A stretch of DNA of 64,000 bases from contig CANLEE010000001.1 in the NCBI GenBank assembly GCA_947489585.1, positions 428,946 through 492,945 of the forward strand. Direction: 5' to 3'. Made by a program: the position numbers and the translations under genes. The stretch's first letter is position 1. Every line of letters starts with the position of its first letter. A model generated the notes under the pieces. The model saw only the letters and a list, made by a program, of their open reading frames with translations, made no database searches and had not been told where the DNA came from. The DNA comes from an uncultured Psychroserpens sp. GTDB taxonomy: Bacteria > Bacteroidota > Bacteroidia > Flavobacteriales > Flavobacteriaceae. Positions 7,854 through 15,939 of the stretch are shown here, piece by piece.

Positions 7854-10800
7854 CTAATAAAGCCTTATTGAACTCATAATCTTTATAATTCACTCTAAAC
7901 AATGCACTATATAGTGAAGGAATAAATAATAATGTAATTACAGTCCCAAATAATAATCCTACCATAATTCCAATGGCCATGCCTTCCCACATTTCTCCTC
8001 CTGAAATATACAACGGAATTAACCCAAGTACTGTTGTAAATGTTGCCAGAAGAATTGGTCGAAATCGTTGCAAGCAAGCAGCAATTACTGCATCTTGTTC
8101 TGACCTACCTAAATCACGTTGCTCTACTTCCATACGATCAATAAGTACAATAGCATTATTAATAACGATTCCAGCTAAGGAAATCACACCTAAAAATGGC
8201 ATAAAACCAAAGGCTTCACCAAATACTAATAAGCCAATAACAACACCAATAATACCTAAAGGAATTGTAAGTACAACCATTGTCATTTTTCTAAATGAAT
8301 TAAACTGAATAATTAAAAGCAGAACAATTATAAATGCTGAAACAGGCAAGAATCCAATTACAGAGCCCATACTTTCTGCTGTTTGCTTAGCATCACCTCC
8401 AAATTCGTAACGATAATCCTGAGGCCATGATTTTTGTTGTTCTATTAGCCAAGGTGTGATTTCCGCTGTAATTGCCGAAGCATTTCCAGTGGCACGTAAT
8501 TCACTGGTGACATTGACTGTGCGACGTAAATCAAAACGTTTAATTTTTGAATACTGCCATTGCGGAACAATAGAAGCCACTTGTAACAATGGCACACTTT
8601 TACCAGAGTTTTGCGAATAGATATTTAAGGTCTCTAAGGATGCTAATGATTGTTGCTGACTCACATCGCTGCGCATCATAATGGGAATAGACTTGTCATC
8701 TTCGCGATATTCACCTGTTTGAAAACCATCTAAAACAGTTCTCAGCGATGTAGCAATATCTTCACTTGTTATTCCAGCTGTTTGTGCTCTATTTTGATCA
8801 ATTTCAATCAAGAATTTTTTACTCTTTGGTCCCCAATCGTCTTTTACATTTTTGGTTCCAGTAATCGTTGACAGTTTTAACTTTACGGCTTCGGCTATTC
8901 GAGACAACTCATCAGGGTTTTTACCAGAAACTTTGATCTCAATAGGTGTTCCGCTACCTCCAGAACCTAAAGCACCAACTTTGATATCTGCATTTGGAAA
9001 ATTATTAAACGTGAAATTATCTAGTTTGGTTATAACATCGATGTTTTCATTAAATGAAGATGTGTTTACCAGTATATGAGCGTAATTTGAATTTGCTTCA
9101 TCTGGAGAATAGCCTAAATCATACGACTCAGGTCCTTCGCCTATATAGGATGACCAATCTAAAATACCTTTATCTCTAGTTGTATTGACTTGCAACGAAT
9201 CTGCCATAAATTGTTCAATACGTTTAACAACTTCGGTTGTACGCTCTATTTTATTTCCTTCAGGTAAATTTATATCTACAGTAATCATATTTCGATCACT
9301 ATCGGGAAAGAAGATGAAAGGTATTTTTGTAAATCCATACAAGGATGCAAAAAAGATGAGGAATATCCCAATAATCACTTTCCACTTATTGGTTAATGCA
9401 ACTAAGATAAGATCCTTGTAATATTCTTTAAGTTTATTAATAATTCGATCTATAAAACTAGGTTTGCTTTCGCCTTTTGGTTTTACTTTTAAAAAGAGGT
9501 AGCAGAATAACGTAATAACTGTTAATGCTATCATCCAAGACGACATTAAGGCTATTGTAATCACAACAAAAATTGGTCCCACAATATCTCCCATTGTTGT
9601 TGGAGACAAATAAAACGCTAAAAATGCTGCAGAAGTTGTTAAGGTTGAAATCAGTAAAGGCATCCATAATTCTGAAAAGGCTTCAACGGCTGCGCGTTTT
9701 TTATCAATTCCCTGTTCCATCTTGACCATGATGGTTTCGGCAACTACAATAGCATTATCAACTAACATCCCAAGCGCCATAATTAAAGCCGCTAATGTGA
9801 CTTGATTTAACCCCATATCAATGACTCCCATGATCATCAAAGTCATAATAGTTACAATGGGAATTAAACTCGCAATGACGAAACCTGTTCTAATACCTAA
9901 AAAGACAAGCATAACCAATAATACAATGGCAATTGATTGCATGAGGTTGACTATAAAGTCGCTGACTTTCACATCAATATAGGTGTCTAATGAAGAGACT
10001 CTTGTAATCTCTAATCCTACCGGTAATTTTTGTTGCCAAGTATGTACAACTTTATTGACTTCTTCTCCTAGAGCAATAACGTTTGCATTTTCTTTTAAGT
10101 TAACATGCAATGAAATGGCATCTTTCCCATTAATACGCACTTTTTGCGTTGGTGGATCGATATACCCTTGCTCTACAGACGTAATATCACCTAATTTAAC
10201 GAGTTGAGTACCATTAGAATTTCCGACAGAAATGAGCATATTCCTAATATCGTCTACAGAATTAAAGTTTCCTGTTGGTTCTAAAATAATACGTTCATCT
10301 CCTAAATTAATCTGTCCTCCAGAATTTAAGATATTAGTTGAAGCAATAGATTGCTGCAATTTTGAAGCAGACAGTCCATATTCTTTTAATCGCGTATTAT
10401 CAAATTCAACAAAAATGCGTTCATCTTGCTGTCCTCCCATTTCAACCTTTGCAGCATCTGGTATTTTAATAAGAGCGTCTTTAATATCATCTGCATAAGT
10501 TTTCATCTCAGCATAAGAATATCCATCAGAGGTAAGCCCAATTACAATGCCATAAACATCACCTACACCATCATCTTTTAACGAAGGTTGAACGCCTTGG
10601 GGCAAGCCTTGTAAATCGTTTAATTTTCTTCGTAACCTGTCCCAAACCGCTTGCATTTTTTTAGGCGAAACCTCATCTTTCAAAGTCACTGTAACAACAG
10701 ATAGGCCTGATCTCGAAGTACTTTTTACTTCTTTTAATTCTGGAAGTTCTTGAGCTACTTTTTCTATTTTATCTGTAACTAGTTGCTCTACACGTTCTGG

Positions 10801-10965
10801 GCCAGCACCTGGAAACTGAGACACTACCGTAGCAACTCTTACTGTATAAGGTGGCATACTATCTCTTGACAAACCAGAATACATGGTTAAACCCATGAGT
10901 ATTATAGTAGCAAGTACCATAAATGTAATTCTGTTTTTATCTATAGAAAATTGTGATAAATTCAT
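7846..10965 (-). CDS. RND-family efflux pump, inner-membrane permease subunit
   Basis: A 1039-residue AcrB-like permease of the hydrophobe/amphiphile (HAE) type. It begins with TM1, then the porter region with VSQFPGAGPERVEQLVTDKI near 49-68. TM2-TM6 follow, then TM7, a second porter domain and TM8-TM12 (EFGGDAKQTAESMG leading into TM8). The proton-relay helix reads GMLVDNAIVVAET, so the first Asp (about residue 403) is kept while the second position of the AcrB pair is Asn. This fits the TriC/MdtB-like outgroup rather than the heavy-metal CusA type. The substrate cannot be told. It sits 18 bp downstream of the adaptor gene and overlaps the channel gene by 8 bp. Confidence 0.95.
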   Translation of the reverse strand: MNLSQFSIDKNRITFMVLATIILMGLTMYSGLSRDSMPPYTVRVATVVSQFPGAGPERVEQLVTDKIEKVAQELPELKEVKSTSRSGLSVVTVTLKDEVSPKKMQAVWDRLRRKLNDLQGLPQGVQPSLKDDGVGDVYGIVIGLTSDGYSYAEMKTYADDIKDALIKIPDAAKVEMGGQQDERIFVEFDNTRLKEYGLSASKLQQSIASTNILNSGGQINLGDERIILEPTGNFNSVDDIRNMLISVGNSNGTQLVKLGDITSVEQGYIDPPTQKVRINGKDAISLHVNLKENANVIALGEEVNKVVHTWQQKLPVGLEITRVSSLDTYIDVKVSDFIVNLMQSIAIVLLVMLVFLGIRTGFVIASLIPIVTIMTLMIMGVIDMGLNQVTLAALIMALGMLVDNAIVVAETIMVKMEQGIDKKRAAVEAFSELWMPLLISTLTTSAAFLAFYLSPTTMGDIVGPIFVVITIALMSSWMIALTVITLFCYLFLKVKPKGESKPSFIDRIINKLKEYYKDLILVALTNKWKVIIGIFLIFFASLYGFTKIPFIFFPDSDRNMITVDINLPEGNKIERTTEVVKRIEQFMADSLQVNTTRDKGILDWSSYIGEGPESYDLGYSPDEANSNYAHILVNTSSFNENIDVITKLDNFTFNNFPNADIKVGALGSGGSGTPIEIKVSGKNPDELSRIAEAVKLKLSTITGTKNVKDDWGPKSKKFLIEIDQNRAQTAGITSEDIATSLRTVLDGFQTGEYREDDKSIPIMMRSDVSQQQSLASLETLNIYSQNSGKSVPLLQVASIVPQWQYSKIKRFDLRRTVNVTSELRATGNASAITAEITPWLIEQQKSWPQDYRYEFGGDAKQTAESMGSVIGFLPVSAFIIVLLLIIQFNSFRKMTMVVLTIPLGIIGVVIGLLVFGEAFGFMPFLGVISLAGIVINNAIVLIDRMEVEQRDLGRSEQDAVIAACLQRFRPILLATFTTVLGLIPLYISGGEMWEGMAIGIMVGLLFGTVITLLFIPSLYSALFRVNYKDYEFNKALLDD

Positions 10966-10983
10966 TTGGTTGGTTGTTTAGAA

Positions 10984-12066
10984 TTACTGTAGTCTTACTT
11001 CTTGTCCGTCTAATAATGTTTGTAAACCTGCAGTAGCTATTTTCTGTCCTGCTTTTAATCCAGATTTTATCTCAAAGCCTTCTCCTGTTAAATCACCTAT
11101 AGTAATTTGTTGTTTCTTAACTTTCGTCATGTCGCCCGCTTCTTCAACAAGAAATACAAAACGACCATTACTATCTTCTCCAACAGCATTTGCTGGAACA
11201 ACTAAAATAGTATTTGTTGTTTTATTATCTCCAAAATCGAAAGTCACATTGGCTGCCATTCCACTTTTAATATCGTCACTTGGATTGGTCACTGTAACAC
11301 GAACAGGATATGTAGATGTATTTGTATCAACTGCCGGAGCAACCTCAGTAACTTTAGCTTTAAATTTTTTATCAGACAGAGATGTGAAACTCACATCCAC
11401 AGTCATTCCAGATGCAACTCCATTAATAACACTCTCAGGAATTCCCAAAGTAATTTCCATATCACTTCCTGCATTAAGTGTTGCAACCGCTTGACCTGCA
11501 CTAACATTCTCATCTATTTCAGACATCACTGCAGCGATAACACCATCTTCTGGAGCATTGATATACCCAAAACGAATTTGCTCTTGTTGAATAGACACAC
11601 CTCGTTTAGCCGATTCATGACTTTGTTGTGCTGTTTTATAGGCATTCTTCGCCGCTTCAAAATCACTTAAGGAAGAACTTCCTTTCTCATACAAAGATCG
11701 CACTCGGTTTAAACTTAGTTTTGCTGTATTCATTTGAGAAGCAGCACTATTGAGTTCTGTAACTGATTGTTCGTATGATAAACGAGATTGCACATTATCT
11801 AGCCTAGCTAATCGTTCTCCTTTTTTTACTTTCTGACCCAATTTGATATCAAACTGAGTAATGATACCATTGTTACGGAAGCTCAAATTAATAATCTTAT
11901 CGGTTTGAGCTGTTCCACTAAACGTTCTAATTTTTTCTCCCCCTAAATAACTTACTGTTTGATATTTAACTGGGCGAACAAACTTTTCTACAGCCTTCTT
12001 TTCTTCAGCACACGAAAAAAACACCATTACTAAAAGAAGGCAAATACTCGTTTTATTTTTCATCAT
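10984..12066 (-). CDS. RND efflux periplasmic adaptor (membrane fusion protein), lipoprotein
   Basis: A 360-residue HlyD/AcrA-like adaptor. The signal peptide ends in a lipobox (LVMVFFSC, Cys at 19), so it is anchored by lipid in the inner membrane. Then come a barrel-sandwich half (KVKKGERLARLD), a coiled-coil hairpin (about residues 80-155, YEQSVTELNSAASQMNTAKL), the second lipoyl half (INAPEDGVIAAVMSE), a beta-barrel and a membrane-proximal domain that ends with a QTLLDGQEVRLQ tail. It bridges the permease and the TolC-like channel. It lies 5 bp after the outer-membrane gene and 18 bp before the permease gene. Confidence 0.95.
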   Translation of the reverse strand: MMKNKTSICLLLVMVFFSCAEEKKAVEKFVRPVKYQTVSYLGGEKIRTFSGTAQTDKIINLSFRNNGIITQFDIKLGQKVKKGERLARLDNVQSRLSYEQSVTELNSAASQMNTAKLSLNRVRSLYEKGSSSLSDFEAAKNAYKTAQQSHESAKRGVSIQQEQIRFGYINAPEDGVIAAVMSEIDENVSAGQAVATLNAGSDMEITLGIPESVINGVASGMTVDVSFTSLSDKKFKAKVTEVAPAVDTNTSTYPVRVTVTNPSDDIKSGMAANVTFDFGDNKTTNTILVVPANAVGEDSNGRFVFLVEEAGDMTKVKKQQITIGDLTGEGFEIKSGLKAGQKIATAGLQTLLDGQEVRLQ

Positions 12067-12071
12067 AAGTT

Positions 12072-14414
12072 CTAATTTCTTGTGTTTAAATACTCTAAAA
12101 AGCGTTGGTTAAATTCGTTGTTTTTGGCATCAGTGTTCAATAGAAAATAATACCCTAAAAAGCGTTCCATTTGCAACGCATTAATTAAATAGTTGTACAC
12201 TGCCGTTATTTTAGATAAACGAGCACTTATATAATTATTTTGTGCATCAATTAATTGAACGATATTGACAGCGCCATTTGAATAAGACACTTGTGTTAAA
12301 TCCAATGCTTCTTTTGCAGTTTCTTCAGAAACTTTAGATAATTCAATATTTGATATTTGATTAATAACATTTAAAACCGCATTTCTTATATTTGCAGACA
12401 ATGCCAATTCGGTATTCTCTTTATTAATCGTTAATTGATCTTTTTGAATGATTGCCGTTTGTCTATTGATATTCGTTTGATTACTATTTAAAATAGGAAT
12501 AGACACATTTAAAGCAATATTATAATTATCATCTAAAAATGATGTTCCTGGTGGAGCAGTACTCCCAACACCATTTCTACCAAAGATTCTGTTGTATTGA
12601 CCTTGTAAAGCAAATGTTGGTAAAAAGCGACCATGACTGTTTAGCTTTATGTTGCGATCTGTAGCATCTAAATTATAATCTAAAGCTTTTAATTCGGGCG
12701 CGTTATTTTTTGATTCTTGAATTAAGAATTCAATGAATGGCTCACGAAGCCTAGGGTTATCTAATAGGTCAATGAAATTATCATAATTGTAATGTTGTAA
12801 AAATGCTTGGTCTAAATCAACATCTGCAATATCAATTTCTGTATTTACGGGATTATTTAACAACTGATTTAAATTGACTAAACTTTGCTCAAATTGGTTA
12901 ACCGCTTCAACCATGCCTTGGGTATTTTGTGCCATTTGACTTCGAAAACGCAGCAAGTCAGATTTCCCAGCTTCACCAGCTTCATAATTTTGCTCTGCAA
13001 TCTGTAAATTTCGTCTAGTCAGTTCTAAATTACTCATTTGAATTTGCATATTCGCTTTTACTATTAATGTATTGAAATACGCATTAGTAGCATCAAAAAC
13101 TAAATTTAGTTGCTCTGCATTTAAATTTTCTTGTTGTGCTTTTTGAAGACTTTTTTGAATAGCAATATTGGCATTAGCAGCTTCAGAAAACACCGTTTGC
13201 TGTAAGGTAATATTACCAGCAGTTTGAAATTCTGGATTTTGACCACTGCTAATTTCAGCAAGGTTTGGATCAGTATAAGTCCCGTTAGCTGCTGCTGTTA
13301 AGCTTGGTAAATAATTGCTCTTTGCCAATTTCACATCCTGCCCACTTAATTCCACATCTTTTTGAATGGATTGCAATGACAAATTTTGGTCCAGTACACT
13401 ATTGATGACATCAACTAAATTATATTGTTTTTCAGACAAGACATTCTTAAATTCTCCTACAAAATCAGTATCATTAATGAGGCTATACTTGATTGGTACT
13501 TCAACCAATTCTGCCGTATTAAAGTTTATTGTTAATCGCTCACTAAAATCTATAAACACTGGCATATCTGACAAAGCAGTACCTGTTACATAACCTTCAA
13601 CAGAAAGGGCAATACGTCTAATGAATTGGTCTAGATTGTCCTCAGATTGATTGGTTGCCATAATACCTTGTTCTACCTGCTTAATACCGTTAGATGTAAA
13701 CGAAGGCAATTTATCTTTTATAAATGTTTGCGCTAATAATTCTACCTCACTTTCCTTTAAGAAAAACCCGCTAGCGAGATAAACCGCATCAACATCATTT
13801 AGATTAGACATAATATCAGAAACCGTTTCAAAAGGGATTAACTTATAAGTGGCATCCAAAGCTTCGAACTCTTTATCAAAGGTGTCTTTAAGTGGCAATA
13901 GATCTACCATATGATTTTCAACCAATATGCCTAGTGTTTTAAAATTTGTAAGCTCTTTAAACTTTATAAAATCATCATTATAAGATTCAGATTCTATTAA
14001 ATATGTGAAGTTATCTATTCCTGAGGTGGTCTTGGTAAAATCTATTGTACTAAAATCTCTATTCACAGCCCCAAATAAAATGGTGGGCTTTTCATAAACA
14101 GATTGCTTACTCACAATCTCATTATTAACCACTCCAAAGGCAAGAATAATGTCAGTATCATTAGAAACAAGCATATTGTATTGTAATCTTGCGGTTTCTA
14201 AATCGTAGTTATTGACAAGAATATTATTTTCAGAAAATATAATATCAGCATCTTCTCCTACTACAGCAATAATCTGATTTTGAATCGTTTGAAGCAAAGG
14301 TTCAATCTCTTCAGTTCTATTGTCAAGTAAAATGCCAATAGCGTAAGTATCTTTTTTTTGCGAAAAGGCGAATGTAACAAATGTCAACGCTAATACTAAG
14401 ATGGTTTTTTTCAT
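12072..14414 (-). CDS. TolC-family outer-membrane protein with N-terminal periplasmic-binding-protein-like domain
   Basis: A 780-residue protein, much longer than ordinary TolC proteins (about 420-490). The signal peptide covers 1-19. Residues 22-320 resemble an ABC substrate-binding protein of the TrpX/ABC_sub_bind type: YAIGILLDN at the first strand, NDTDIILAFGVVNNE, KPTILFGAVNRDF, TLGILVENHMVD, VDAVYLASGFF and GIMATNQSEDNLDQ, with the alternating strand-helix layout of a two-lobed binding protein. Residues from about 325 to 780 are a normal TolC body, with two repeats of long alpha-helical hairpins (IAEQNYEAGEAGKSDLLRFR and SYSNGAVNIVQLIDAQNNY). It is the first gene of the efflux operon. 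The frame is uninterrupted, so the fusion is not a sequencing artefact at a gene boundary. Its ligand is unknown. Confidence 0.88.
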   Translation of the reverse strand: MKKTILVLALTFVTFAFSQKKDTYAIGILLDNRTEEIEPLLQTIQNQIIAVVGEDADIIFSENNILVNNYDLETARLQYNMLVSNDTDIILAFGVVNNEIVSKQSVYEKPTILFGAVNRDFSTIDFTKTTSGIDNFTYLIESESYNDDFIKFKELTNFKTLGILVENHMVDLLPLKDTFDKEFEALDATYKLIPFETVSDIMSNLNDVDAVYLASGFFLKESEVELLAQTFIKDKLPSFTSNGIKQVEQGIMATNQSEDNLDQFIRRIALSVEGYVTGTALSDMPVFIDFSERLTINFNTAELVEVPIKYSLINDTDFVGEFKNVLSEKQYNLVDVINSVLDQNLSLQSIQKDVELSGQDVKLAKSNYLPSLTAAANGTYTDPNLAEISSGQNPEFQTAGNITLQQTVFSEAANANIAIQKSLQKAQQENLNAEQLNLVFDATNAYFNTLIVKANMQIQMSNLELTRRNLQIAEQNYEAGEAGKSDLLRFRSQMAQNTQGMVEAVNQFEQSLVNLNQLLNNPVNTEIDIADVDLDQAFLQHYNYDNFIDLLDNPRLREPFIEFLIQESKNNAPELKALDYNLDATDRNIKLNSHGRFLPTFALQGQYNRIFGRNGVGSTAPPGTSFLDDNYNIALNVSIPILNSNQTNINRQTAIIQKDQLTINKENTELALSANIRNAVLNVINQISNIELSKVSEETAKEALDLTQVSYSNGAVNIVQLIDAQNNYISARLSKITAVYNYLINALQMERFLGYYFLLNTDAKNNEFNQRFLEYLNTRN

Positions 14415-14625
14415 TGCAAATTATTATTTTGTAAATATAACTGTTACACACATAAATGACTACTATAATATTGTCCCTTAAAATTACATTATTATTTTTA
14501 ACTTAATTGGCGAATTCTATTTTTGGAATGTAATACTCTACGCAACTTCATTTAAACTAAACCTTTTTTAAGCATGCTAAGATTTATAAATGACAGCAAA
14601 AATATATATCTGAAATATGAATTCT

Positions 14626-14641
14626 CTTGAATTAATTCAAG
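14626..14641. promoter_or_regulatory. Perfect 16-bp palindrome (Fnr-like box) on the regulator's stop codon
   Basis: CTTGAATTAATTCAAG, with the TTGA-N6-TCAA spacing of Crp/Fnr-family operators. It overlaps the last codons and the TAA of the Crp/Fnr regulator gene, and lies 212 bp upstream of the efflux operon start. It is identical to the box at 15858-15873. Because it also encodes Leu-Asn-stop, it may be partly coincidental; a regulatory role for the efflux operon is an inference. Confidence 0.45.
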
Positions 14642-15219
14642 TTGTTTAATTTTCGTTTCAATTTACTATACCATTCAGGTGTTATTCCCATTAACTCTGC
14701 AATATTTTTATCTGGAACTCTATCTAATATCATTGGGAATTTATTTTTTAAGTAGTTGATAAATTCTAAAGCACTATGCGATGCCATATGGTTTCTAATT
14801 TCAAATAACAACACCAATCCATTAAGCACATCTTTTCTAACAAATTCGTTTAGATAAGGATACTTTTTCAACCATGATTCAAGTGCGCTATATGAAAATT
14901 TGATTACTGTAGAATCTTCAATTGCTGTGATTTCATATTTTGTTGCTTCCCCTAAAAAAACACTATCTAAACAGCCCATAATATCAAACATCTCATCTAA
15001 AAAAAACCAAACTGTTTTAATATCTCCGTTATTAAAAGCTTGTGAGATTTCAAAACTTCCTGAGACTATAAAAAAGAGGTCTTTACTCTGTTCGTCATTG
15101 TTTACTAATACTTCTTTTTTTTTAATATTTAAAGCTGTACAGTTTTCTTTAATATCTTCCCAATGTTTGTCATCAATTGGTGTGTATTCTTCAATTTTGT
15201 TTCGGAGTTTGTCTATCAT
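14632..15219 (-). CDS. Crp/Fnr family transcriptional regulator
   Basis: A 195-residue protein from the ATG at 15217-15219; a longer reading to 15249 adds ten residues that do not fit the family. An N-terminal cyclic-nucleotide-binding-like domain (about 15-125; KKEVLVNNDEQSKDLFFIVS, then GSFEI) is followed by a linker helix and a short C-terminal helix-turn-helix (KNIAELMGITPEWYSKLKRK). Only two cysteines are seen in the N-terminal half, so it lacks the four-cysteine iron-sulphur site of classical Fnr. The effector is unknown: nitric oxide, cyclic nucleotide and haem are all open. Its position beside the nrf genes, and the TTGA-N6-TCAA boxes upstream of itself and of the porin-nrf run, make it the likely local regulator. 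Confidence 0.88.
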   Translation of the reverse strand: MIDKLRNKIEEYTPIDDKHWEDIKENCTALNIKKKEVLVNNDEQSKDLFFIVSGSFEISQAFNNGDIKTVWFFLDEMFDIMGCLDSVFLGEATKYEITAIEDSTVIKFSYSALESWLKKYPYLNEFVRKDVLNGLVLLFEIRNHMASHSALEFINYLKNKFPMILDRVPDKNIAELMGITPEWYSKLKRKLNNLN

Positions 15220-15269
15220 AAAAGGTGTTTTATAAATTCTCAAATGCAATTTTTTTACGCTTCAATATT

Positions 15270-15285
15270 CTTAAATAAATTCAAG
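15270..15285. promoter_or_regulatory. Near-perfect Fnr-like box upstream of the Crp/Fnr regulator gene
   Basis: CTTAAATAAATTCAAG, differing at two of 16 positions from the perfect palindrome CTTGAATTAATTCAAG found twice nearby. It is centred about 58 bp upstream of the regulator's ATG, in the gap after the DoxX-like gene. The position suits autoregulation; this is an inference from sequence and position. Confidence 0.5.
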
Positions 15286-15324
15286 AACTATAAATTTCTC
15301 ATCAATAGAAATGCGTCGGTAATT

Positions 15325-15735
15325 TCAAGTAGTTTTAAATCCCGATTTAATGAAATCCTTAATCGGTTTATATGAAACCCAAATGGTTAAGCATAATATA
15401 ATAAAAGAAGGCAAGGTAAAATGAAAGGGCTCGCTTATTCCGTCCATAAAATTAAACCATCCAAAAGCAATATGTGATGCTACTGCGCCAACCAAAGTTG
15501 GAATTAGAACCATTCCTCCATAAACTCTATAGATGATTTTTTTTGCTCCAAAAAGAAATAGAACACCTCCAAGTAGTTCAAAATAAGGAACAGAATTTAA
15601 AAATACATCAGGCAGAGGGTAAACATAAAAATGTACAGATGGCCCGTAATGAAGCAATTTAAAAGAAGCTGAGAGCATCATTAATAGAAACAGAATATAA
15701 CACCCAATTTTTTTTGATTTAGATTGTGAATTCAT
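15325..15735 (-). CDS. DoxX-like four-helix membrane protein
   Basis: A 136-residue protein with four hydrophobic segments (CYILFLLMMLSASFKLL; VPYFELLGGVLFLF; VYGGMVLIPTLVGAVASHI; LPSFIILCLTIWVSY). This is the layout of the DoxX/MauE-like superfamily, here with the ELLGG element in helix 2. Members are small quinone- or thiol-linked membrane proteins, but most have no proven function. The gene is divergent from the porin-nrf run and could share the Fnr-like box at 15858-15873. It lies 105 bp upstream of the Crp/Fnr regulator gene on the same strand. Confidence 0.7.
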   Translation of the reverse strand: MNSQSKSKKIGCYILFLLMMLSASFKLLHYGPSVHFYVYPLPDVFLNSVPYFELLGGVLFLFGAKKIIYRVYGGMVLIPTLVGAVASHIAFGWFNFMDGISEPFHFTLPSFIILCLTIWVSYKPIKDFIKSGFKTT

Positions 15736-15857
15736 GATTTAATTTATAATAGTTCTTTCAATAAATATTCTAAATGATTTTATATGCTTTAAAACCACTT
15801 CTATCTTAGTATAGATAGAATTATTTTTCAAAAGTACTTTTTTAGAAATTATTTAGA

Positions 15858-15873
15858 CTTGAATTAATTCAAG
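15858..15873. promoter_or_regulatory. Perfect Fnr-like palindrome upstream of the porin-nrf run
   Basis: CTTGAATTAATTCAAG, a perfect 16-bp inverted repeat with TTGA and TCAA half-sites separated by 6 bp, as in Fnr/NnrR-type operators. It lies 67 bp before the ATG of the porin gene and 123 bp before the divergent DoxX-like gene, so it could serve both. A weak flavobacterial -7-like element (TAACTTTA, 15906-15913) lies downstream toward the porin gene. Confidence 0.65.
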
Positions 15874-15939
15874 CTAACGTTTTTCTAATATTACATTATT
15901 AATCTTAACTTTATATGCCATGTTATAACTCGATTAGCT

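Noticed and set aside
8852..10498. Several open frames on the + strand opposite the RND permease
   Set aside because: They are antisense shadows of a well-supported permease gene, with no family motifs.
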